NCBI RefSeq assembly: GCF_002234675.1
Contig: NC_019868.2
Coordinates: forward strand, 7,314,082-7,378,081
Direction of reading: 5' to 3'
Source: Oryzias latipes
Lineage: Eukaryota; Chordata; Actinopteri; Beloniformes; Adrianichthyidae
DNA: 64,000 bases
The notes below the pieces were generated by a model that did not search any database, had not been told where the DNA came from, and saw only the letters and a program-made list of their open reading frames with translations. Each line of letters starts with the position of its first letter. Position 1 is the first letter of the stretch. Positions 1-24,262 of the stretch are shown here, one piece after another. Position numbers and translations under genes: made by a program.

Positions 1-114
1 AGCGGTGCTTCTTCTTCTGCTTTGCTGTTAGTAGCAAATATTGATCCACACACCTGCAGGGCCCTCTAGTGGATGTTAGTGGAAATACAATGAACACATG
101 AGCCAATTTATTAT

Positions 115-232
115 TGAAAGAATAAATCATGTATAAGTCGCACCTGAGTATAAGTCGCACCCCTGGCCAAACTATCCAAAAAAAACACACGACTTATACT
201 CTAAAAAATACAATCCATGTACAAACCGTTCT
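115..232. repeat. Interspersed-repeat remnant in the last atp8a1 intron
   Basis: The motif TATAAGTCGCAC occurs twice in direct orientation (about 132-157) and again in inverted form as CGACTTATAC near 190. This direct-plus-inverted layout is typical of the short non-autonomous DNA elements found in many fish introns. I recognise the motif as common in fish genomes but cannot name the family. A related but distinct motif (CTATAAGGCACAC) occurs near 3200. Confidence 0.45.
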
Positions 233-281
233 TTTTTTCTGCTTTACGTCATCTTTGATAACATTCCTCTTCATCTTTTAG

Positions 282-379
282 ACGGCTACGCCTTCTCTCA
301 GGATGAAAACGGGGTGGTCTCTCAGTCCGAAGTCATCAGAGCGTACGACACCACAAAGCAGAGGACCAACACCTGGTGA
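282..379 (+). CDS. atp8a1: Phospholipid-transporting P4-ATPase, last coding exon (3' partial)
   Basis: This is the terminal exon of a P4-ATPase flippase, which moves aminophospholipids from the outer to the cytosolic leaflet of Golgi, endosome and plasma membranes together with CDC50/TMEM30. The acceptor is TTTTAG just before 282 and the stop is TGA at 377-379. The encoded tail of about 32 residues starts with GYAFS, the C-terminal autoinhibitory motif known in ATP8A1, ATP8A2 and yeast Drs2, and continues with [17 protein letters not shown] and NTW. All catalytic domains lie upstream of the window. The choice of ATP8A1 over ATP8A2 rests on the neighbours: shisa3 and bend4 flank ATP8A1 in human, whereas ATP8A2 is next to SHISA2. 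The family is near certain; the paralogue is an inference from synteny. Confidence 0.88.
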
Positions 380-1702
380 GCTGCCGGCTTCCCGGCCGCT
401 CCCTTCGGAGCCACAGCTGCCATTTCCATGGGGGCGACGCCATTGGAGGCGCTGGTGAGCGGACGCACCTCCAGCACTGAGGGACACAGGATGGAGCGAG
501 AAAAGTGACATTGAGAAGAAAAAAAAACAAACATGGAGGAAAACTGAGCATGTTCACTCTCAGCCGTCGTCGTGTGTCCAGCAGATTTGATGAGCACTGT
601 GCAGTCTTAACAGTCTAAGTCTAAAGTTTTTTCGCTCGCTGTCCTCGCTCAGTTCCACACTGCGAATGTCTCCTTCCCATTGATTCAAGGAACACCAACC
701 TTCAGCACTGAGCCGCAAAGCCTGAAAGCACTCCTTTCACCTGAACACTCCCAAATTTAAACACCTGAGAACAGGCAGAGAGATTGCCAAAGAGCAGTTG
801 TACTAACAATCAGTGAAGTACTAGTGAATTTGGAAAACATCCAACCAAATGCAGTAGTTTATTGCAGACGTGAAAAACACTGAAGAGCAAATGTTTGTAA
901 TATTTCCATGTTTGCACTTGAAGAAGCAGCATCTCTTTCGTGAAGCCTTAGATTTGCTCAAGCCTTCGTCCTTTAAAACAAAAGATTTCTTTGACTTTTT
1001 CATTCCTTCTTCAGTTGTATATATCTTTCCTGTTTTTATCTGTTTTTAAGACCCCCCCCCCCCATCCACACACACTGCCTGGTAGCCCTGCTTGCTCTGT
1101 TTTGCCCCTCTTAAGTACAGCTCTCCACTTAGAATTGCATTCCACACATCGCTTCTGTTTCAACGATCACAGCGGTGCCTATGTGAAACTGAAGAAACAG
1201 GAAGTAGTTTAGTGCTTTACGCAGACACACTCCCGCACACGCCTAAAGATGAAGTCACTGTCCGTCCGTCCCCAACCCACACTGGAACAGTGTTCAAAAC
1301 CCAGAGTTGAGGCTCCTTCCCTTCGTATGGAGACTTTGTCACTCTAACATAAGTGCCATTAGCTTAACGGAGGGAGAGAAGTCTTAGCTAGGAAGCTCCA
1401 GAACAGTTTGACAAACTACTTTGTGTCTAAAGTTATTTTGTGGATTTGTATTTTTATATCGGAGACGTCTGACTTTTGCATCGACCGGCTTTGTAACGAA
1501 CCGTCTGTCCATTTTAGTTTCCTTCCTCGGATCCAGGTGCAGGAGGGAGCTGACCTGGCGAAGAAGCAGCGTTCTTAAACGTCTAGTTATTCTTAATATT
1601 CCTAATGTTACGGCTTGTTTTATTTCTAAACGACTGTCCGTGTGATCGCTTTCTTCTCCCTATGGGAGATCAGGAGTCTGTCAGTTTGTAGTCTGCATGT
1701 GC

Positions 1703-1835
1703 AGGTGTGTGTGTCTGTGTGTGTGACTGTGAGGGTAACTTCTTCGTATGCATGCTTGTGTCTTCTATGCGATACTGGGAGGTTGTTGTTTTAATTGTGT
1801 GTCTGTGTAAGGGATGGTGTGTGTGTGTGTGTCGT
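1703..1835. repeat. Interrupted GT/CA microsatellite
   Basis: Runs of GT around 1705-1726 and 1818-1834, with imperfect GT-rich sequence between them. The low-complexity reading frames here (VCVCV or HTHTH) are artefacts of the repeat. Confidence 0.8.
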
Positions 1836-2422
1836 CTCCACTGTATTCCAGTTGTTTGTCTGCATGGCTCCACGTATTCCTGTGTTGTTCTGCTGTGGGC
1901 TGATGCATGGCGGCATGGGCGTGCAGTCCGACTGCAGGACCTCTGACGCTTTGACACCGGATGTTGCACAATGCACTCGATGTACCTTTCCAGTCCTGTA
2001 CACCTGTTATGGTCTCTAATTTCTGAAGAGGTGGAATCGTGTTTGTTTCTTTTCTTCATGTCGTGTTTCTCTGCATATCTTTTCCTTCTCTCTGCTCGTC
2101 TTTAGCGTAAAAACTTCATTTATAGTCAGTTTTTGTCCAAATTCTCCAGCCAGCAGAATGTTGATCGCCGCCGTGGCAGACGGCTGGGACTGTTGTTGAC
2201 TGTGAAGGTGGCCTGCATGAATGGAAACCTAAAACTGTTTCAGAACGCGTGAACTTTCATTTCCCTCAAGTGTTGGTTGCTTCACTAAGGAGGAAAGAAA
2301 AATGCAACTTTTTACTTTTTAACCTGTGGCTTCTTCTGCCATCATTCTGTTCTGTGATTTTTCTGCATGTTGGGACTGCAAACTTATAGGTGTTGTCTAT
2401 TACCGCCATGAGGGACTACTGA

Positions 2423-2428
2423 AATAAA
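2423..2428 (+). promoter_or_regulatory. Polyadenylation signal AATAAA, likely for atp8a1
   Basis: A canonical AATAAA lies on the plus strand about 2.0 kb after the atp8a1 stop. It is the first strong hexamer before unrelated-looking intergenic sequence. Its use is inferred. Confidence 0.55.
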
Positions 2429-2440
2429 CTCTTCAATCAA

Positions 2441-4756
2441 CGAGAAACGGCGTGAATGTCTTTGCTGATTCTCTCTGCAGATCTGGATCGGCGACGACTC
2501 CTAAACAGGAAAAACACTTTCCTGACAAAGCCCAGCTCCTAAGCCTGATGTCATTTGTTTGTCAATCTGTGTGTAAAGCTCTCTCATGTGATCCCACACA
2601 GACTGTAACGGATGAGCCTCCACACTAATTAACCTCTTTCCCCCTGGAGGCCCGCCTCCGGCTCGGGCTCGGGCTCGGGCTGTATTTGCTGTAAAAACAC
2701 CAGCAATGGCATCTTTTAAAGGCGGGGTGACGAGGAACAGCCCCTCACGTGAGTGGGGGGCCGGCGGCATAAAAGCCGGGACGCTGATGTTTACAAACGT
2801 GAGGTCTGTGGACCAATGATCTGATGTAGGAAATCCTACATATAATGTAATCGTTAGTGTATTCAGCCCCAAGTCCCACTCCAATCATCTTTTGATCCAT
2901 TTTCAAAGCCTTCCCAGTTGTCTTATAGTTATGCTGATGTCGTTTTAGCCAAAATCAAAAACCTGTGTCGTTTTCTAGGACATAGTTTCTGCAGAACGTC
3001 AGGAATTCTTCAGAAATTCACCAACGCTGCTTCCCCTCCCCTATTGCTGAGAGTTTGTAGCAGGAAGCTTGTGATACTCCCATTGAATTTTTTATGTCAC
3101 AAGTACAATCTTTTTCGGATGACATCTATTTTATTTACCCATGGTTGACAAGGATTTGAATAAATAAATACCCCGGAAGGGATTTTAGGCTGAATTATCT
3201 GCACTATAAGGCACACCATCAATGAATGGTCTATTTTCAGGTATAGAAGGCGCACTGGACCAAAAGTCGCATCAAGCGAGACAAACGAGTAAGAGATAAC
3301 TCTGTCAGTCTGTCAGGCTTTATTAACTCTAGTAACTCTAGAATTAGTCTGGAACATGATACGTTAGCTACATTAGCATATTTACAAACCCACCAATGCT
3401 GTGTACCTCTCAAAATCCATTTCACTCTATAATATAATTAGATTATATTAAAGGTTAAGGCTTTTAAGTGTTCTTTATAGAGCAGAAAATAGTGTTTGTC
3501 CTCCATCATCCAAGAGCATGTTAAAAACAAGAGTTTCATTGGAGTGGGTCTTCAAGAAAATGTTACAAACAAAAAATAAAAATCAGAAGGGAAGTAGAAA
3601 TTCAAAAATCCTTGTTCTCCCAGCTGTATTTGGCAGCAACTGTGACAGATTGTGATTTATTACTTCAACAAACACCTTATGAGTGACTTCCATTCAAGAC
3701 CACGACAAAGAGGACTTGGTGTATCTGATTACAGTTGAGCCAAACAAACCCGAGTAGAGGTCATTTGAAAATGATTGCTGTTTACTGCGTTCGGTCATTC
3801 TTGATGTCCCGTGACTCCCTCGGATATTTAAAGCTGAACCACAACAGAAAGATGTCAGGAGTCTCTGCTTTTTTTCTGCCGCAGACACGGTTTGGATGAA
3901 TGATCGCCGTAGTTCCTAACCGTGGTGGCAGAGACATTGTTTCCCAGGACTGGAGACCACATTAGTGGGGCACAAATGACCACAATTGCAAACAACAGGA
4001 TGCCATTACATGGAAATCTGAAGAATTCTAATTATAATGTGTTCTCGATCCCATTTACTGAGAAAACAAAAGGTCTGAGGCTCTCGAGAACAGAAAAAAA
4101 AAGTCAAACCCGACTCTACCCAGACCACTGATTTCAGATAAAACACTGATTTGGGGGGGATGATGAGGGGCCTGGATTACAGGATGACTCCAAAGAAACA
4201 ATTTAAAGCTGTTAAATGAGATGTTTAGGGAAAGTAAAAAGTTCTCCTAAAATTGAAAATGACAAGCGTAAACATAAACAAGTTCCAGAATGTGAAGGCA
4301 GGAGTCTTGTGCGATAAGCGCTCTGAACTCACGGCAGCAGACGTCCTCGGAGCAGGAGCCCGCCATCGCCATCTCCATTTCACAGTCAGCTAACCGGGGA
4401 ACAGAGCGCCCTTTGTGGAGACGTTACCCTACCTGCTTGCTGCAACCTAAACCTCTGTTCCAGGGGCCAGTTGGTTTTAACACTGTGACCATGCCATGCT
4501 CATTGAGCACCGACAATGACCGATCTCAGCGCTGCATTCCTGCCGTGAAGCCCGACGCTGGGAGGAGCAACAGGTAGCCGCCGCTCTGGTTTCCTCCTGC
4601 TGCTGGTGATGCCTGTGGAGCCTACATTAGCTCCAATGCATAACATGAACGTGTGAGACAGCAGAAGTCCCCAGAAACAGCTTTTATTTGCTGTAAGTCA
4701 GGACATGTTTGCTGTACATTTCACAGAAGTCTTCACAGAGAAGGAGTCCACTTTCA
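2441..4756. other. Intergenic between converging atp8a1 and shisa3
   Basis: No gene is recognised. A GC-rich patch at 2640-2800 holds three direct GGCTC-type units, the palindromic E-box CTCACGTGAG (about 2736-2745) and an ATAAAAG TATA-like word near 2769. A repeat fragment starts near 3195. A high-complexity patch at about 4300-4640 could be non-coding conserved sequence or an untranslated exon, with no coding signal. A 127-residue minus-strand frame at 2501-2884 is not convincing. Confidence 0.5.
3195..3300. repeat. Interspersed-repeat fragment (ATAAGGCACAC type)
   Basis: CACTATAAGGCACACC and, about 40 bases on, TATAGAAGGCGCACTGG resemble the ATAAGGCGCAC units of a fish interspersed repeat. 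The assignment rests only on the internal repetition and a general resemblance. Confidence 0.35.
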
Positions 4757-5305
4757 TAGTACGTTCACACTGGGCTCGGTAAAGCGCGTTCAAACGACCA
4801 CTTCCCAAAAAAACAGTCTATGTAAAGAGAGATTTGGGGCTTCCGTGTTCAAAACTCGCCCATTTACACGTCACTAGTTTTAAGCCTGTGGGCTCTGCAT
4901 ACAAAACACGCGGCCGTTGAAAGTTAAACCAGTTGACCCAATCAGGGCCTCAGATTTAGTAGCGACGTGAGGATGGCGTCCTTTTTGAGTCACCGAAAAG
5001 CCAACTGTTTGAAAATGGATCAAAGAGGAGAAATTAATAATTACGGTTTGTGCCCGGCCGGAATTCTATGACACCAAGTCTTTTGTATATCGGAATAGAG
5101 CTGTAAAAGAAAAGCCTAGAGCTACATTAACCAGATTTGAACCGCTTTGACATTTTACACCAAACCTGTACCAACTGTCGGCACACGTGCTGGTATCGGA
5201 TGGAGACAGTCCAGTGTGAACACTATAGACTGAAAGCGCATACAATAACCTACGTTCAGTATCTTCTTGAACGCGCCACACGTGCCTGGTGTGAACGCAG
5301 CTTCA
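4757..5305 (-). repeat. Copy 1 of an approximately 550-bp inverted-terminal repeat family
   Basis: The left end reads AGTACGTTCACACTGG and the right end CTGGTGTGAACGCAGC, which are imperfect inverted repeats. The interior shares blocks with the copies at 18335 and 19967 in the opposite orientation, including a TCTATGTAAA word near the left end, the TCATAGAATTC block (here reversed as GAATTCTATGA at 5061-5071), and GTGTAAA/CACCAAACC. It looks like a non-autonomous DNA transposon. It lies just beyond the shisa3 3' end and has no coding capacity. The superfamily is unknown. Confidence 0.7.
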
Positions 5306-5404
5306 GTCTGATTGTCAAGAAAACACAACTTCCTGGTTTCCCTTGTCTTATTTAGAAAACACGAAACATCTGCACTGGTGTTAAAAAACTTCAGAACTTC
5401 AATC

Positions 5405-5410
5405 TTTAAT
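5405..5410 (-). promoter_or_regulatory. Candidate ATTAAA polyadenylation signal for shisa3
   Basis: On the minus strand the hexamer ATTAAA lies about 180 bases beyond the shisa3 stop and is the closest acceptable signal. This would give a short 3' UTR; no AATAAA is closer. Use is inferred. Confidence 0.4.
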
Positions 5411-5588
5411 TAAAAAAAAGAAAAGAAAAAAACATTTCCAAAATGAAAGTGCATAAAAATCTTGACCCATGAAGCTTCGTTGAGCTCTCCGCTTTGCTGT
5501 GCCGTCACTTCGACCCCAGCGCGGGCTCAGCGGGGCCGAGTCTGATTCCAGCTCTCTGAAGTCCACGCCTCACTTTGTTGAAGCAATG

Positions 5589-19374
<13,786 letters not shown>

Positions 19375-19529
19375 AGGTAGTGAAGACAAACGCTCTAAAT
19401 GTAGCTGTGCAACAACGCATCTCGCACCAACTACTCCATCCGAAAACATTCCAGAAAACATTCCAGAAAAGTTTATCTAAAATCGAAATAAAACACCTCT
19501 TTTGTTTCCTCTTTTATACCTTCTTTTTT

Positions 19530-19535
19530 AATAAA
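19530..19535 (+). promoter_or_regulatory. Proximal AATAAA polyadenylation signal of bend4
   Basis: First canonical hexamer after the bend4 stop, about 155 bases downstream and followed by a GT/T-rich stretch. Use is inferred. Confidence 0.5.
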
Positions 19536-19966
19536 GTTTGGGTCTTAAACTACACAGTTATTGGCGATCGGGGGTTTGAGTCTTCCACATGCTACGTTTT
19601 CTATGCTAGGTGATCTGACCACTTTGTTCATTGTGAGCTGGTTATTTTAGGGCAGAGTTAAATCAAAGTTGTCCTTTATTTTGTCTTAAATTACAATAAC
19701 TGCATAAACTGTTGCATTTCTTGTCCACACGTCAAGCTGCATCTCAGTCCTCTCCATCATGCAAAAGGCAGCGTTTGAGTTCCTGGTCACTGGCCTAAGC
19801 GCCTTTCCCAGCTGGCCTTTTACAGGAGTGCCTCGGAGAAACTCATGTCTGGTTATTTGCACTTTGATCCACAGCTGGGGAGCCTAATTTGAATTTCTAA
19901 AAATCTAGTGTTTACAAAATATGCTGAAATCCTGTAACTGCCGCTTTGGTCCCTATTTTGTTCTGA

Positions 19967-20547
19967 AGCTACGTTTGCGCCCTAAACACAGTTTCTTGAA
20001 TGTGTGTTTGGCTCATGGTGTTCCCACTGGACACGCAGGGGGGGGCTTCTTCTTTGTTTTCTACTGTTTACTAGCGCGTGTCTGCCGCCTACAGTTGGAA
20101 GAGGTTTGGTGTAAAATGTAAAAAGAGTAAAAAGAGGTGCAAATCTGGCAAATCTTGCTCCAGGCTTTTTTAAAGCTCCTTTCCGTTATATGAAAGACTT
20201 GGCGTCATAGAATTCTGGCCAGGCACAAATCGCATTTAGTAATTCTTCCTTAATGATCAATTGTCAAACGGTTTGCACTTCTGTGACTTAAAGGGGACGC
20301 CATCCATATTTCACTATCAAAGCTGAGTCGAGCCGATTAGTTGAAGTTCAACCGGATTTAACTTTCAATGAGCGTCACTGGCCGCGTGTTTTGTAAGTAG
20401 AGCTCAAAATGGACTTAAAACTTGCGTAGAACAATAGAGTTTTGAACGCAAAAGTCTGAAACGCACGATTACACTCATTTACATAGACTTTTCATTGGAT
20501 GTGGCCATTTAATGCGTGTTGTTGAGGGCAATGTGAACATAGCGTTA
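19967..20547 (+). repeat. Copy 3 of the 550-bp inverted-terminal repeat family
   Basis: It begins GCTACGTTTGCGCCC and ends AATGTGAACATAGCG. It matches copy 2 block by block (TTTGGTGTAAAATG, GGTGCAAATCTGGC, TTGCTCCAGGC, GGCGTCATAGAATTC, TGATCAATTGTCAAACGG, TTTACATAGACTTTTCATTG). It has the same orientation as copy 2 and lies in the presumed bend4 3' UTR. Confidence 0.75.
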
Positions 20548-21306
20548 AAGGAAAACGTTTTGTGAAGCATACTGTAGAGTTAAAGACCATAGAATTGCAC
20601 AGCAACCTTATCATCTGTTTTACCTGAAAATCTTACTTTTTTCCCTGTCATTTGTTTACTTTCGTTCAGTCCAGGACCATAATAAAATCTTCAGAAATTA
20701 TTTTCGATTAAGAACTTCTCCACCAGATTTGAAGGAAATGAAATGTTTATTTAAGCATTTTAGCACTTAAATTATAACTTTTTTTTATTAGATCAAGAAC
20801 ATAGAAATTACATTTCAAAATAAAATTCCACAGGCACAAAACCTTCCAGGAAAGAAGAACATTGAAATATAGCAAATTAAAAGAAAAACAATTATAGGTA
20901 ATGGGATAACTAAAAGAAATAAACACTGAATAAGACTTATTTTCAATTTAACTCATCATTGAAAATCAGGAAGTTAAAAGTTTTTTTTAATAAAAGCATA
21001 AACTTTTACTTTGAATGTTTTAAATGGCACCATGTCCTCTATTTCACCCTTATGCTTTCTGAAAAACGTCGGTGTTCTTTAGGATTTACTGTTTTTTTTT
21101 CTTTTGCATCTAAGCTTCACCAAAAAAAATTCTCTCCTCTTTTCATCTTCATTAGTTCAGTCCAGTAGTTTTATTTTGAAATGCTGGTGTCCTCAGTGGT
21201 CTCCGGCAAGATCCTGCAAATGCTTGTGTTGCTGCATCTACAAAGCTTCTGACTGTTCTGTATCACGAATGCTTGTTAGCTGAACTTCCAAATGCTTGTT
21301 AGGTTT

Positions 21307-21328
21307 TGTGTGTGTGTGTGTGTGTGTG
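21307..21328. repeat. (GT)n microsatellite
   Basis: About ten perfect TG units in the presumed bend4 3' UTR. Confidence 0.9.
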
Positions 21329-21818
21329 AAATGTTTTCTCTATATATTTTTGATTTATTGCACTTTAATGTGAAACATAACCATGTCATAATTGAAAGAA
21401 TCAAACAAAAGGTCCACACATGTCATAACTGCTCATGATGAAGCCTCTTTTCAGGCTGGGATGGCTCCAGTCTTTTGGTTTGAGGCAGCAGCAGTGTTAT
21501 AAAGCCTTAAAACTCTTTGCAGATCCAGGCAGTATAGCGTTGTGCAGACAGAAGTCACGTGTGTCATTTCCCGACAAATTCTTCTAACAAATGTTGCTTA
21601 TTCCAAATAGAGAAATTTGAGCACTTCTTTCTTATTTGCACTTTTCATTGTTCCTTGAAATCCATGCAGTCGTCCTGTGCGCGTTTTTTGTTTGGATACC
21701 AACATGAGAAAGGCGACTGCTCTCCACATGTGAATGTATTAGGTCGTCTCACCAAGTCCTCAGTGCTGTGTACAAGTGTAATATAAAGTACAGTTATTGT
21801 GTGAGGCTATCTTAAAGA

Positions 21819-21843
21819 CTGTGTGTGTGTGTGTGTGTGTGTT
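21819..21843. repeat. (GT)n microsatellite
   Basis: About twelve perfect TG units, also in the presumed bend4 3' UTR. Confidence 0.9.
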
Positions 21844-22029
21844 CCTCTTTATAAAGCCAAGTAGAAAAGTGCCCGGGAGACCTTACAAAACACTTGGACT
21901 GTGTTGTGTTGCTGTTCTGAATGTTGGTTTGTATTTACTCCTGTTACCCTCAAAGTGGCTGTAATCAACACTGTGAAACATGAGACTGATTTTTACAAAT
22001 CCTATAGTTTCTGTTCTTTTCTTATTTCT

Positions 22030-22039
22030 AATAAATAAA
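22030..22039 (+). promoter_or_regulatory. Distal overlapping AATAAA signals of bend4
   Basis: AATAAATAAA contains two overlapping hexamers at 22030 and 22034. They lie about 2.65 kb after the stop, just before a transposon-dominated interval. Likely the end of the longest bend4 transcript. Confidence 0.55.
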
Positions 22040-22267
22040 AGAAGACACAAAAAGCAAAAGTGTGCATCTGTCTTTGAACATTTCCCAACAACAACAACAA
22101 CAGTGGTTCCTAGCTAATTCCGTTTGAATCCTGGGCAGATTCAAATAAGAAATTGCTGGACATGCAGTTTATTGATGTAATTTATAATTATTTATTGGGC
22201 AGAAAACCTCTGAAGAGGCTGATAAATGAAACATCTCGGTTGTATTTGTCTATATGAATCTCTATTG

Positions 22268-23252
22268 CAGGGGTCTGCAACCCTTAACAGTAGAGTCATT
22301 TGGGACTGTTTCTTTCTGATCAAAACCTAATCAGAGCCGCAAAGTCTTTTTTTTCTTTCAACATTTAAGAAAATTAGATACTGCTTTGCATTCTTAAAAA
22401 ATGGTATTATATTTCTTTTTTGGCTTGAATATAAACATAAACATAAAGGGAAACTAGCATTTTTTTCAAAATGTGAAGTTGCTTTTTTACTTTTGACAGA
22501 AGCTCCTATGACTTTGTTTTAGAATAAAAGACTTCCTGTGCCAAACAGGATCATCCCAGTGCAGCTAATGTGCTTTTACAAAAGGTTTTCAACAACTTGT
22601 AATGCACCTTTCAGTATATCCCCACAGCGATTCAGCTTTCACCGATTTGACAGTTTGGCAGAGATTTTTTTCGCCGGATGCCCTTACTTTGATACAACCC
22701 TGTGTTTTATCCGAGTTGAGGACTGACCCAGGGGGAACCAGGTTTGGGCTACATTGTTAGCGTGAAGGCAAAACAAAAATAGCATTTTCTCTTGTTATGC
22801 CCCACTTCGCTGAGCCATATCTTTTTTCCAACTTACTACTGCTGTTAACCTGAACTCAAACATGAATTCATTCTTTACATGAAGTACATAAAAAACATAC
22901 AAATATATATAGTTTAGCAACTCCCCTTTGGATAGCTACTAAAAATTGTTGTCCAGCACAAAAAAATCAGAAAAGATCAAACCTTTAACTGAAGCTTTGC
23001 ATAGTATTTGAAATCTATGCATTCTGGAGGAAGCGTAGCCCAAACAAGGCCTCTTGATGTAAAAACCTTTTGTTTATCTTTCTTCGATGTGCACCTTAGC
23101 CATAAATGTATAAATCTAAATAATCTAAACCAAAGCAGTGCTAATTTAGGAACCCTTACTTCAAAATATGAGCTTTTTTTTCCCAGCCAGAGTCACTATG
23201 GAGGGGTAAATTAGCCACATGCATCTCCAGAGCCTCAGGCTGCAGAACCCTG
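22268..23252. mobile_element. Degraded hAT-like non-autonomous element
   Basis: The left end is CAGGGGTCTGCAACCC and the right end GGCTGCAGAACCCTG, inverted repeats of the CAGGGGTCTGCAACC type seen at vertebrate hAT ends. AGAGCCGCAAAG at 22335 also fits that family. The flanking octamers (CTCTATTG and ATCTACGC) agree only at the central TCTA, so the duplication is eroded or not real. There is no transposase. It lies between bend4 and rab11fip5. Confidence 0.6.
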
Positions 23253-23604
23253 ATCTACGCCATTTCTCTATCTACCTTTTTTTGTCTTTATTTCTCTTTG
23301 TTGTGATAATTATTTTTGCTCTGGGATATTCATAATGCCCACCAGGTGGCGCACCAGCATCAAGAATGCATGTCTGAATGTGATTTTCAGCATGTTCAAT
23401 GTTTATGGCAATGTCAGGTCTGCGCGCGAGGGACTTTAGGAATCATTCATAATTGTGCCATTAAACTGAGTTACCACAAAAGTAACAGAAAAGCTACCAC
23501 ATACATCAGGTTAAATGTCTGTGTATTAGAAATAAAATTTGTTTTCTTAAAATATGGTTTATTACTGCAAACATACCAGGACATTTAGTGGACTTCAAAC
23601 TTCA

Positions 23605-23710
23605 TTTATGTATGTTCATGTATGTATGTATGTATGTATGTATGTATGTATGTATGTATGTATGTATGTATGTATGTATGTATGTATGTATGTATGTATG
23701 TATGTATGTT
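23605..23710. repeat. (TATG)n tetranucleotide microsatellite
   Basis: About 25 nearly perfect TATG units, upstream of rab11fip5. Reading frames through it (MYVCMYVC on plus, HTYIHTYI on minus) are artefacts. Confidence 0.95.
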
Positions 23711-23799
23711 TTTATATGATTCTGTTGTATCTTTTTGTGACAGCAGTCCTTAAAACTTAATCTAGTTTTATTTTTATAATTCTGTTTTCTGTTTTTGTG

Positions 23800-24262
23800 G
23801 CTGAAGTCCTTCGCCGCTGTGTGTGCGCTCGCCTCGCCCGCAGATGACGGCGCAGCTCTGCGCGCCTCTGCAGGAGCGAACAAAGCTGCGGCATCTCCTC
23901 CCGCTGTCTGCGGGCCTCTGTCTGCGTGGAGGAAGAGGAGGAGGAGGAGGAGGGCGGGAAGGGGGTAGCGGATTTTGGACGGTGCCGCTCTTCCTCCCTC
24001 CTCGGCTCCTTTCTGCTCGCCTAACGTTGTTTGCACTAATTGGATCCGGACCGGACAGCGGGCAGAGGCCGAGCCCGTGAGGGGGAAAGTGACCTTCAGT
24101 AAACCTGGTGACGCTTGTTGTTGTCCGGATTTTGGGCAGTTTCTGCGCGTGCTGTTGCGCAGCGCGGACACTGACGCAGCAAGAAGAAGGGGATGGTCAA
24201 CTGATCGGGCGCATCCATAGGTGAACGTGCGCACAAAGGCGCATCCGTGTGCGCAGCGCAAG
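23800..24262 (+). promoter_or_regulatory. GC/CpG-rich 5' region of rab11fip5
   Basis: A sharp rise in GC and CpG content directly precedes the rab11fip5 start codon and continues into exon 1, as at a CpG-island promoter. It contains a purine-rich GGAGGAGG run (about 23930-23955) and no TATA box near the start. The transcription start cannot be fixed from sequence alone. Confidence 0.6.

Larger units (their letters stand above)
380..2440 (+). other. atp8a1 3' untranslated region (inferred)
   Basis: No gene is visible after the atp8a1 stop. The stretch is ordinary AT-rich sequence with a poly-C run (about 1051-1061) and an imperfect GT-rich tract (1703-1835), and ends at a good polyadenylation hexamer at 2423. 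Short ORFs on both strands have no recognisable protein content. I infer a long 3' UTR; RNA-seq coverage would settle its extent. Confidence 0.55.
19375..22040 (+). other. bend4 3' untranslated region (inferred)
   Basis: No gene is recognised between the bend4 stop and 22,040. The region contains one copy of the 550-bp repeat and two GT microsatellites. Polyadenylation hexamers occur at 19530 and 22030, so short and long 3' UTR forms are possible; the long form would carry the repeat in the mRNA. Confidence 0.55.

Noticed and set aside
1670-2059. 129-residue minus-strand frame
   Set aside because: Low-complexity His/Thr product of the GT repeat, with no homologous content.
2501-2884. 127-residue minus-strand reading frame
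   Set aside because: It is carried by the GC-rich ARARAGGG patch and has no family resemblance or exon structure. Its composition explains its length.
22260-23260. Definite 8-bp duplication for the hAT-like element
   Set aside because: The octamers agree only at four positions, so I keep the element but not the duplication.
23605-23710. CRISPR-like array
   Set aside because: Units are four bases with no spacers; this is a vertebrate microsatellite, as is 46454-46599.
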